A stretch of DNA of 64,000 nt from FEN-1250 sp038237245. Lineage in GTDB: Bacteria > Gemmatimonadota > Gemmatimonadetes > Gemmatimonadales > Gemmatimonadaceae. The DNA is taken from the NCBI GenBank assembly GCA_038237245.1, contig JBBRYY010000004.1, forward strand, positions 1-64,000, read 5' to 3'. Shown here one piece after another: positions 15,760 to 23,518 of this stretch. The notes beneath the pieces were generated by a model, which made no database searches, had not been told where the DNA came from, and saw only the letters and a list, made by a program, of their open reading frames with translations. Made by a program: the position numbers and the translations under genes. Every line of letters starts with the position of its first letter. Positions within the stretch are counted from its first letter, which is position 1.

Positions 15760-18102
15760 TTAACTCGCCGGCCCGCAGATACGATCGATGTCATCCAGCC
15801 CGACGAGCACTTCGCGCGCCTTGGATCCATCCGCGGGGCCCAGGATGCCTGCTTCCTGGAGCTGGTCGATGATTCGCGCCGCGCGGCCGTACCCAACCTT
15901 GAGTCTCCGTTGCAGCAGCGAAGTCGAGCCCAGCTGGTTCTGCACCACTACTTCGGCCGCTTCGCGAAAGAGCTTGTCCCGCTCGCCCGCGACTTCGGCG
16001 TCGTTCGCATCCGATGTCGCCACCGCCTCGCGCTTCCGCATCTCCTCGAGGATGTCCGACTCGTAAGACACCGGCTCCTCGACAATGAGCCCTTCGGATT
16101 CGAGCACGCGCTTGCGCTCTGCCTTCTTCCCCTCGTACCACCCCATCAGGGCTTCGGTATCCTCGGAGGAAATATAGGCTCCCTGCAGTCGAGCGGCCTC
16201 CGACTTCCCGGGCGGGATGAAGAGCATGTCGCCGTTGCCGAGCAGTGACTCAGCGCCCATGCCGTCGATGATCGTGCGGCTATCCACCTGGGAGGCGACA
16301 CGGAAGGCGATGCGGCTGGGGAAGTTTGCCTTGATCAGCCCCGTGATGACGTTGACGCTCGGCCGCTGCGTCGCGAGGAGGAGATGAATGCCGATCGCGC
16401 GCGCCTTTTGCGCGAGGCGCGCGAGCGGCGGCTCGACTTCCCCCTGCACCGTCATCATGAGGTCCGCGAGCTCGTCGATCACGACAACGATGTAGGGGAG
16501 ATGCTTCCCGGTATACTCGGTGTTCTCGAAGGCGACGTCCTTGCGGGTCGGGATCTTGAGCTTGTCGCCGTTCTTGAGGCGGCGATTGAAATCCTGGATG
16601 TTACGGCAGCCGTTCGCGGCGAGGAGCTCGTACCGCTCCTGCATCTCCATCTCCGCCCACTTGAGCACGGACGCCGCGTCGCGGCTGTCGGTGATCACCT
16701 TGTGGCGCAAATGCGGGAGCGTGTTGTACACGGACAGCTCGACCATCTTCGGGTCGACCATTAGGAAGCGCAGCGTCTTCGGCGTGTGCTTGTAGACGAG
16801 ACTCGTGATCACCGTGTTCACGCAAACGGACTTTCCCGATCCCGTGGCGCCGGCGATGAGCAGGTGCGGCATCTTCGCGAGATCAGCGATCACCGGCTTT
16901 CCCTCGAGATCCTTTCCAAGCGCAATGGGGAGCGCGGCGCGCGCGTTCTTGAACTCGGGACTTTCGAGCAGCTCGCGGAAGGCGACGATCTCCGACGTCG
17001 GGTTCGGCACCTCGACGCCGACGGCGCCGCGCCCCGGAATGGGCGCGACGATGCGGATGCTCGCGGCCCGCATCGCGAGCGCGAGATCGTTCGAGAGATT
17101 CGCGATCTGCCGAACCTTCACGCCCGGCGCGGGCTCGACCTCGAACTGTGTCACCACCGGCCCCGTCGTGCGCCCGACGATCTCGGCCTCGACGCGGAAG
17201 GTGCGGAGCGCGTCGGTGAGCTTCACTCCCATGGCGTCGAGCTCCCTCTTGCCGAAGTCCGGATTGCGCGGAGCGGCGGGGGTGAGGAGCTCGGGCGGCG
17301 GAAGCTCGTCGTCGGCGAGTGCACCTTCGTCGGTGGCATCGATGGCGGCGGCTATGCGCTCATCGTGCTCGAGATTCAAATCGGCGCGAGACTTCTTCTT
17401 CTTCTTCCCTCGCCCGCTATCATCGAGCAAGTCGCTCGCGTCCTCCTGCATCAGCGTCGGGTCGAGCTGCGGCATCTCTTCTGGGGGCGGCTCGAGCAGT
17501 GCGGTGGGAACGACGAGCGAATCGATCTCCTTCCGCTTCTTGCGCCCCTTTGCCACCACCTCGGCTGCAACTGGCTCGAACACCTCGGCGCGCTGCACGC
17601 GCACGCCAATCAGCACGCGGATCGGATTCCATGCGAGCGTGAGCACCGTGAGTCCGCAGATGAGCATCGAGACGACGAGCCACGCGCCAACCGGTCCGAA
17701 GAACGCGTACAGATAGTAGGCGACGAACGCTCCCCACAGCCCATCCACCGCCGACCGGCCCGCCTCGCCGTGCTCCGTGCCGAGCCCAAACGCGATCGGC
17801 AGCAGTACGACGAGCCCTGCGAGGAAGAGCATCCACGAGCGGTCCGTATCCGAGCGCATGCGGTCGAACAGGCGAAGCGCATGGACCGCGGGGACGAGTG
17901 GCAGCAGGATCGTCGCGGGGAGGCCGAGCAGCGTGAACAGCCCGTAGCGCAGACACGAGCCGACGGGGCCCATCAGCCCGCGCGCCTCGACGCACGAGCT
18001 GGTCACGGACTCCCCCGCTCCCACGAGGATCGTGGCGGCAAGGAAGAGCGCGAAGATCAGCAGCACGACGCCGGTGAGCTCCCGCTTGAGGCGTCCCTCC
18101 AT
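15760..18102 (-). CDS. ftsK: DNA translocase FtsK
   Basis: Septum-located DNA pump that clears the chromosome terminus during division. The 780-residue product starts MEGRLKRELTGVVLL, followed by four predicted membrane helices in the first ~190 residues, an acidic Pro/Lys linker (short, as in SpoIIIE-like proteins) and the motor domain. Motor motifs are Walker A GATGSGKSVCVN, YKHTPKTLRFLMVDPK, Walker B YIVVVIDELADLMM and ATQRPSVNVITG. The C-terminal gamma winged helix (LLQRRLKVGYGRAARIIDQLQEAGILGP region) recognises polar DNA signals. The ATG at 18100-18102 fits homology; the longer frame adds unrelated residues. comB ends 5 bases upstream. Confidence 0.96.
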   Translation of the reverse strand: MEGRLKRELTGVVLLIFALFLAATILVGAGESVTSSCVEARGLMGPVGSCLRYGLFTLLGLPATILLPLVPAVHALRLFDRMRSDTDRSWMLFLAGLVVLLPIAFGLGTEHGEAGRSAVDGLWGAFVAYYLYAFFGPVGAWLVVSMLICGLTVLTLAWNPIRVLIGVRVQRAEVFEPVAAEVVAKGRKKRKEIDSLVVPTALLEPPPEEMPQLDPTLMQEDASDLLDDSGRGKKKKKSRADLNLEHDERIAAAIDATDEGALADDELPPPELLTPAAPRNPDFGKRELDAMGVKLTDALRTFRVEAEIVGRTTGPVVTQFEVEPAPGVKVRQIANLSNDLALAMRAASIRIVAPIPGRGAVGVEVPNPTSEIVAFRELLESPEFKNARAALPIALGKDLEGKPVIADLAKMPHLLIAGATGSGKSVCVNTVITSLVYKHTPKTLRFLMVDPKMVELSVYNTLPHLRHKVITDSRDAASVLKWAEMEMQERYELLAANGCRNIQDFNRRLKNGDKLKIPTRKDVAFENTEYTGKHLPYIVVVIDELADLMMTVQGEVEPPLARLAQKARAIGIHLLLATQRPSVNVITGLIKANFPSRIAFRVASQVDSRTIIDGMGAESLLGNGDMLFIPPGKSEAARLQGAYISSEDTEALMGWYEGKKAERKRVLESEGLIVEEPVSYESDILEEMRKREAVATSDANDAEVAGERDKLFREAAEVVVQNQLGSTSLLQRRLKVGYGRAARIIDQLQEAGILGPADGSKAREVLVGLDDIDRICGPAS

Positions 18103-18107
18103 CGACT

Positions 18108-18854
18108 CTAGCGCTCCCGGTCTGGGCCGAGCAGCGTGATCTGCCGATCCTGGAAGATGGGGATCACGGGGAACGAATCGATCTTCGCGCAATCCTCGAG
18201 ATCCTTCGCGAAGCCCGCTTCTACGAGTGCCTGTCCGGCTTCCGAATCCGCGAAGAGCTGATCGAGGCGGTCACCGTATTTGCGGTCGAGGACGGTCGCG
18301 GCGAAGGCGCCGTCTCCCATCTCCAACTTGGAGAGCCGCTTCGCGATCGCGCGCACATATCGTCCCGCGCACGCGGCATCTTCGAGCGAGAAGAACTTGT
18401 CGCGCCCCGCGCAGATGATCGTGATGTCGGTTCCCGCGCGCGCGGCCGTGCGCATGAGCACCGACACCGCTTCGAGATTGACGTACGACGCGACGACGAC
18501 GTCGCGCGCCGTCTGCAGCCCGACCATCGCCGCGGTGCCGTTCGTCGTCGTCAGCAGCACGGTCTTCCCCTCGACTGCCTCGCGCGTAAACTCCGCCGGC
18601 GAGTTGCCGAGATCGAAGCCGGGAACGATGAGCATCTTGCGCTCGCCCGCCGTTCGCACCTCGCCCTTGTCGAACTGCTTCGCACGCGTGATGACCTCGT
18701 CGGCGCTCTCGAGCGGGACGATGTTGCGCGCGCCGTTGCCGAGCGCGGTCGCAATACTCGTCGACGCGCGAAGCACGTCGATGACGGCGACGACGCGCCC
18801 CGTGATCATCGCGGGCGTTGCAGTGGTGGGTCCGAAGACTACGTCAATACGCAT
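18108..18854 (-). CDS. comB: 2-phosphosulfolactate phosphatase family (ComB)
   Basis: The 248-residue product matches the ComB family, whose archaeal members hydrolyse 2-phosphosulfolactate in coenzyme M synthesis. Visible landmarks are VVAVIDVLRASTSIATAL near the N-terminus, GFDLGNSPAEF, TTTNGTAA, ICAGRDKFFSLEDAACAG and FPVIPIFQD-type C-terminal strands. Most bacteria with this protein do not make coenzyme M, so the physiological substrate here is uncertain. It overlaps the accC stop by one base (TAATG) and is followed by ftsK. Confidence 0.88.
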   Translation of the reverse strand: MRIDVVFGPTTATPAMITGRVVAVIDVLRASTSIATALGNGARNIVPLESADEVITRAKQFDKGEVRTAGERKMLIVPGFDLGNSPAEFTREAVEGKTVLLTTTNGTAAMVGLQTARDVVVASYVNLEAVSVLMRTAARAGTDITIICAGRDKFFSLEDAACAGRYVRAIAKRLSKLEMGDGAFAATVLDRKYGDRLDQLFADSEAGQALVEAGFAKDLEDCAKIDSFPVIPIFQDRQITLLGPDRER

Positions 18855-20206
18855 TACGGCTCCCGCAGCAGATCGCTCTCGCGCTCCAGAAACTTCGTGT
18901 CGACCTCGCCGGCCTGGAAACGCGCATTCTGCATCACGCGGCCGAGAAAGGGAACGGTCGTCGTGACGCCCTCGACGATGAAGAAATCCAGGGCGATCTG
19001 CATGCGCTTGATGGCTTCCATGCGCGTGGTGCCCTGGCAGATGAGCTTCGCCAGAAGAGAATCGTAATACGGGGGTACCGTGTAGCCGGTATAGATGTGC
19101 GTATCGACGCGCACGCCCGGGCCGCCCGGCGGATTGAAGACTTCAATGCGCCCCGGCGACGGCTGGAAGTTGCGTGCGGGATCTTCCGCGTTCACGCGCA
19201 CCTCGATCACGTGCCCGCGCAGTGGCGGCAGCGACAGGACCGACAGCCGCTCGCCTGCTGCCACACGGATCTGCTCCTTCACGAGATCGACGCCGGTGAT
19301 CATCTCCGTAACGGGATGCTCGACCTGGATGCGTGTATTCATCTCCATGAAATAGTACGACCCGTCGGTGTCGAGGAGCATCTCGATCGTCCCGGCGCCC
19401 ACGTACTCGATCGCCTTCGCGCCGCGCACGGCATCGTCGCCCATGCGCTTGCGCAGGTCGGGCGTCATCGCCGGGCTCGGTGACTCCTCGATCAGCTTCT
19501 GGTGGCGGCGCTGCACCGAGCAGTCGCGCTCACCGAGGTGAATCACATTGCCGTGCGAATCGCCGAGAATCTGGAACTCGATGTGGCGGGGGCGCGCGAG
19601 ATATTTTTCGACGTACACCTCGTCGCTGCCGAACGCCGAAAGCGCCTCGGAGCGCGCGAGCTGGAAGGCGCGCGCGAAATCCTCGGGGTCGTTGGCGACA
19701 CGCATCCCCTTCCCGCCTCCGCCGGCGGCCGCCTTGATGATGACGGGGAAGCCGATGTCGCGCGCGAAGCCGAGCGCCTCATCGACATCTTCGACGGGGC
19801 CGGGGGTGCCAGGGACGATCGGAACGCCGACGCCGGCCATCGTCTTGCGCGCGGTGGCCTTGTCGCCCATGAGCCGGATTTGCGAGGCGGTAGGCCCGAT
19901 GAACGTGATGTTCGACGCTGCACAGGTCTCGGCGAACTCGGCGTTCTCGGCGAGGAAGCCGTAGCCGGGGTGGATCGCGTCCGCGCCGGTGATCTCGGCG
20001 GCGGCGATCAGGTGCGGAATCTTGAGGTACGACTCGCGAGCGGGCGCCGGCCCGATGCAGACGTCGTCATCTGCGAAGCGGACGTGGAGCGACTCGCGAT
20101 CGGCTTCGGAGTAGACAGCCACCGTCTGAATGTCGAGCTCGCGACAGGCGCGTATGATGCGGAGCGCGATCTCGCCGCGATTGGCGATCAGGACTTTCTT
20201 GAACAT
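18854..20206 (-). CDS. accC: Biotin carboxylase subunit of acetyl-CoA carboxylase
   Basis: ATP-grasp enzyme carboxylating biotin on AccB for fatty-acid synthesis. The 450-residue product begins MFKKVLIANRGEIALRIIRACRELD, with GYGFLAENAEFAE, the ATP-binding glycine loop AAAGGGGKGMRV, ERDCSVQRRHQKLIEESP and the catalytic EMNTRIQVEHPVTE. It is complete and of normal length. Unusually, pilT lies between it and accB on the same strand; 45 bases separate it from pilT. The comB start overlaps its stop. Confidence 0.97.
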   Translation of the reverse strand: MFKKVLIANRGEIALRIIRACRELDIQTVAVYSEADRESLHVRFADDDVCIGPAPARESYLKIPHLIAAAEITGADAIHPGYGFLAENAEFAETCAASNITFIGPTASQIRLMGDKATARKTMAGVGVPIVPGTPGPVEDVDEALGFARDIGFPVIIKAAAGGGGKGMRVANDPEDFARAFQLARSEALSAFGSDEVYVEKYLARPRHIEFQILGDSHGNVIHLGERDCSVQRRHQKLIEESPSPAMTPDLRKRMGDDAVRGAKAIEYVGAGTIEMLLDTDGSYYFMEMNTRIQVEHPVTEMITGVDLVKEQIRVAAGERLSVLSLPPLRGHVIEVRVNAEDPARNFQPSPGRIEVFNPPGGPGVRVDTHIYTGYTVPPYYDSLLAKLICQGTTRMEAIKRMQIALDFFIVEGVTTTVPFLGRVMQNARFQAGEVDTKFLERESDLLREP

Positions 20207-20251
20207 CAGTTGGTGTACCCGGCGTGGCGGCGCGAATGGCCAGCCGTGCTG

Positions 20252-21466
20252 TCAGCCATCGCCATCGCGTTGAAAGTCGTCCCAGCTCGTGTCGCTGGAT
20301 CCCTCGACACCTTGCGCGCGCAAAGCAAGCTCGCTCGGATTGGTGGCGAAGAATAACGCGTTCTCGTAGGTAATGACACCGCGGGTATACCACTGCATGA
20401 GCGACTGGTCGAAGCTCTGCATCCCGTATTGCACGGTCCCTTCCTTGATCAGGTCGGGGATGTCGAGCGACTTCGTCATGTCGCGGATCTGATCGCGCAC
20501 GGCCGCGGTGTTGATCAGGATCTCCACCGCGGGAATGCGCCCGGGCTTGTCCGAGCGCGGCACGAGGCGAAGCGAGATCACCGCGGCGAGCGCGCTCGCG
20601 AGCGTGAATCGCACTTCGTTCTGCTGGTGCGGCGCGTAGAAGGAGAGCACGCGATTGATCGTCTGCGTCGCGTCCGTCGTGTGCAGCGTCGAGAACACGA
20701 GGTGTCCCGTGTCTGCCGCCTTGAGCGCGACCTCGAGCGTCTCGGTGTCTCGAATCTCACCGATGAGGATGACGTCGGGGTCCTGACGCAGCACGCGACG
20801 AAGGGCGACGCCGAAGCTGCCGGTATCCGCGCCGACTTCGCGCTGATTGATGCTCGAGTTGATGTCGCGATGCAGGAACTCGATCGGATCCTCGATCGTG
20901 ATCACGTTCGCGTGGCGTTTCTCGTTGATGTGCTGCAGCATCGCGGCGAGCGCCGTGGACTTCCCCGATCCCGTCACGCCCGTGACGAGCACGAGCCCGC
21001 GCGGACGCAGCGCAATGTCCTCGACGATCTTCGGGAGATTGAGCTCCGTGCTCGTCTTCACCTGGTACGGCACCGCGCGCATCGCGTAGGCGATCGTGCC
21101 GCGCTGCTGGTACACGTTCACGCGAAAGCGCCCGATCCCCGGAACGCCGATGGCGAAATCCGCCTCCTTCGCCTCCGCGAACTCCTTCACCTGCTTCGGC
21201 GTCATGATCTGCTCCGCGAGCGCCTTCAGATCTTCCGGCTTGAGCGGCGGCAGGTCCAGCGACATCAGGTCGCCGTTGACGCGCAGCACCGGTGGACGGC
21301 CGACCTTGAGATGCACATCCGACGCATTCTGCTGGATCATCCGCTGCAACACCGCCTTGAAATTGAACGAGGCGGGAGTGGCGGGTACCGGAATGTCCAC
21401 CTGCGCCGGTACTCGGGGCGCAGGTGGCTCGTTGGCGATGAGCGGCAGAATCGTCGGGTTAGCCAT
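20252..21466 (-). CDS. pilT: Type IV pilus retraction ATPase PilT-like
   Basis: Hexameric secretion-family ATPase that powers pilus retraction at the inner membrane. The 404-residue product has an N-terminal Pro-rich extension of about 35 residues, then MIQQNASDVHLKVGRPP, Walker A GVTGSGKS (163-170), the Asp box TIEDPIEFLH, Walker B ILIGEIRDTETL, the His box TGHLVFSTLHTTDA and a C-terminal AAVRDQIRD where the PilT AIRNLIR motif is found. It overlaps the accB stop by 8 bases. No other pilus gene is in the window. It could also be a PilU-type paralogue. Confidence 0.92.
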   Translation of the reverse strand: MANPTILPLIANEPPAPRVPAQVDIPVPATPASFNFKAVLQRMIQQNASDVHLKVGRPPVLRVNGDLMSLDLPPLKPEDLKALAEQIMTPKQVKEFAEAKEADFAIGVPGIGRFRVNVYQQRGTIAYAMRAVPYQVKTSTELNLPKIVEDIALRPRGLVLVTGVTGSGKSTALAAMLQHINEKRHANVITIEDPIEFLHRDINSSINQREVGADTGSFGVALRRVLRQDPDVILIGEIRDTETLEVALKAADTGHLVFSTLHTTDATQTINRVLSFYAPHQQNEVRFTLASALAAVISLRLVPRSDKPGRIPAVEILINTAAVRDQIRDMTKSLDIPDLIKEGTVQYGMQSFDQSLMQWYTRGVITYENALFFATNPSELALRAQGVEGSSDTSWDDFQRDGDG

Positions 21467-21965
21467 TCGGGTCGACACGGAAGAGGACCTGCCCGTACTC
21501 GACCGGGTGCGCATCGGTGACCAGCACCTCGCGCACCACGCCCGAGTATTCGGACTCGATCTCGTTCATGATCTTCATCGCCTCGATGATGCAGAGAATC
21601 TGCCCCTTCTCGACGCGTGTCCCCTCGACGACATACGGCGGGATCCCCGGTTCAGGCGAGCGATAGAAAGTGCCCACCATCGGCGACTTCACCTCGAGCA
21701 GCTTTGCCTTCGGAGCTTCCGCCCTGGGTTGCCCGTCGTCTTCGGCGGTAAGGGGTACCCCTTCCGACGGTGTAAGTCGGCTGGATGTAACAGCCTGGGG
21801 CACAACCGCCGGGATGGAAACGGCTGGCGTCACCATCGCCCCGCGCTGCTGCGGAGTCTTGGAGATGCGCAGCTTCATCCCCTTGTCCGTCGATATCTCG
21901 ATCGAGTCGACCGATGAACCGTCGAGCAGCTCGACGATCTTTTTTACGTAGCGTAAGTCGATCAT
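21459..21965 (-). CDS. accB: Biotin carboxyl carrier protein of acetyl-CoA carboxylase
   Basis: Carrier subunit of acetyl-CoA carboxylase, 168 residues. The N-terminal helical part (IDLRYVKKIVELLDGSSVDSIEI) is typical of AccB, followed by a Pro/Ala-rich linker and the biotinyl domain, which has SPMVGTFYRSPEPG and the biotinylation motif EAMKIMNEIE with the modified Lys. It acts with AccC, whose gene lies one gene downstream past pilT. The Xaa-Pro peptidase gene ends 31 bases upstream. Confidence 0.96.
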   Translation of the reverse strand: MIDLRYVKKIVELLDGSSVDSIEISTDKGMKLRISKTPQQRGAMVTPAVSIPAVVPQAVTSSRLTPSEGVPLTAEDDGQPRAEAPKAKLLEVKSPMVGTFYRSPEPGIPPYVVEGTRVEKGQILCIIEAMKIMNEIESEYSGVVREVLVTDAHPVEYGQVLFRVDPNG

Positions 21966-21996
21966 AGTCCAATTCGGGTGATCGCTCGCGTGATCG

Positions 21997-23085
21997 TCAC
22001 GCGATTTCCATCAGCTCGCGAGGAAACGACGTCAGTATACGCGGTCCCGCGGGGTCGAGCACCACATCGTCCTCGATGCGTACGCCGCCCCACCCGGCGC
22101 GATAGATCCCTGGCTCGATCGTGACCACCGCCTGCGCGGGGAGCGGTGCGTCGGCGGTCTTCGACAACCGTGGTGCCTCGTGCACTTCCAGTCCGATTCC
22201 GTGGCCGAGGCTATGTCCGAACCCTTCCCCCTGGCCGCGCTGTTCAATGTACTGCCTGGCCAGCGCGTCGGCATCCCGCCCCGTCATCCCCGCCCTCACG
22301 TTCGCCGAGGCGTGCGCGTTCGCGCCGCGGACGATGTCGTAGACCTCTTTCTGTTCGTCGGACGCTCGCCCGATCACGAAGGTGCGCGTGACGTCGGAGC
22401 AGTACCCTTCGACGATCGCACCATAATCAATGAGAAGGAAGTCTCCGGCGCCAACTTCACGGTCGGCGGCGCGCGCGTGCGGCAGCGCGGCACGCGGGCC
22501 GGACGCGACGATGGTCTCGAAGGGAAAGCCCTCGCTCCCCTCCGACCGCAACGATTGCTCCAGCGCCCCCGCGATCGCGAGCTCGGTCATTCCCGCACGG
22601 ATCTGCGGCACGGTGCGCTCGAGCGCGCGGCGCGCCACGTCGGCGGCAGCCTGGATGCACGCGATCTCCTCCGAATCCTTTCGCTCGCGCAACGTCTCGA
22701 CCAGCTCGTTCGTCGGCCGCCACTGCCACCGCGCGCCCGCGCTGAGCAGCCGCTCGAAATCTCGATGGATCAGCTGCGCCGATTCGAAGCCGACGAGCTT
22801 GATCCCCGTGAGCTCGGGGAGCAGCTGCCAGAGTCCCGTCCACAGGCTCGCGGGCTCGATCTGCACGCGCGCGAAGTCTCCAACCTCATCCCGCACCTGC
22901 GTCGCGTAGCGGAAGTCGGTGATGAAGATCGTCTCGCGCGCGGTGACGAGCAGCAGCGCACTGGAGCCCGAGAAGCCGGTGAGGTAGCGGATATTGGGGA
23001 GACTCGTGAGCAGCACCGCATCGAGGTGCGCGGCGACGAGAGCCTCGCGAAGTGCGGTCCGGCGTTCGGAGCGGCGGTCAGCCAC
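21997..23085 (-). CDS. Xaa-Pro aminopeptidase family (M24) peptidase
   Basis: Cytosolic metallopeptidase of the M24 (pita-bread) clan, 362 residues. It has a creatinase-like N-terminal domain (LPNIRYLTGFSGSSALLLV) and a catalytic domain with metal ligands in LIDYGAIVEGYCSDVTRTF, GHSLGHGIGLEVHEAP and VVTIEPGIYRAGWGGVRIEDD, cited by key residues. The GTG at 23083-23085 overlaps the aroQ stop by 8 bases and gives the expected length. The gene order aroQ, pepP-like, accB is common in bacteria, including Bacillus, so the call fits the neighbourhood. Confidence 0.93.
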   Translation of the reverse strand: MADRRSERRTALREALVAAHLDAVLLTSLPNIRYLTGFSGSSALLLVTARETIFITDFRYATQVRDEVGDFARVQIEPASLWTGLWQLLPELTGIKLVGFESAQLIHRDFERLLSAGARWQWRPTNELVETLRERKDSEEIACIQAAADVARRALERTVPQIRAGMTELAIAGALEQSLRSEGSEGFPFETIVASGPRAALPHARAADREVGAGDFLLIDYGAIVEGYCSDVTRTFVIGRASDEQKEVYDIVRGANAHASANVRAGMTGRDADALARQYIEQRGQGEGFGHSLGHGIGLEVHEAPRLSKTADAPLPAQAVVTIEPGIYRAGWGGVRIEDDVVLDPAGPRILTSFPRELMEIA

Positions 23086-23518
23086 GGGGCGCGAGCCGCG
23101 CAACGAGCCCGCGAAGTGCCAACTCGTACCCGATCGGACCAAAACCGCAGAGCATGCCGACGGCGCTGCTCGCGAGTACGGTGTGCCGCCGCTCGGGCTC
23201 GCGCGCGAAGATGTTCGAGAGATGCAGCTCGACGAACGGAACCTCGGCCGCCGCAAACGCGTCGCGAATCGCAAGGCTCGAGTGCGAGTATGCTCCGGCG
23301 TTGATCAGCGCGCCCTGCGCCCTTCCGCGCAGCGCAAGAATGACATCGACGAGCTCGCCCTCCCCGCTCTTCTGCGCGAACTCGAGATCGACTCCGAGCT
23401 CCACTCCCACCGTGCGCAGCCGCGTCTCGATGTCTGCCAGTGTCTGGGTGCCGTAGATCGCCGGCTCGCGCGTGCCGAGGAGATTGAGGCTCGGTCCATT
23501 CAGCACCGCGATTCGCAC
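23078..23518 (-). CDS. aroQ: Type II 3-dehydroquinate dehydratase
   Basis: Shikimate-pathway dehydratase of 146 residues, dodecameric in the family. It shows VLNGPSLNLLG, the catalytic Tyr in EPAIYGTQTL, INAGAYSHSSLAIRDA, VELHLSNIFARE with the catalytic His, and a final GFGPIGYELAL. The GTG at 23516-23518 is chosen because it overlaps the TPR gene stop (TAGTG) and gives the standard length; a longer frame adds eight residues. It is followed by the Xaa-Pro peptidase and accB. Confidence 0.95.
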   Translation of the reverse strand: MRIAVLNGPSLNLLGTREPAIYGTQTLADIETRLRTVGVELGVDLEFAQKSGEGELVDVILALRGRAQGALINAGAYSHSSLAIRDAFAAAEVPFVELHLSNIFAREPERRHTVLASSAVGMLCGFGPIGYELALRGLVARLAPRG

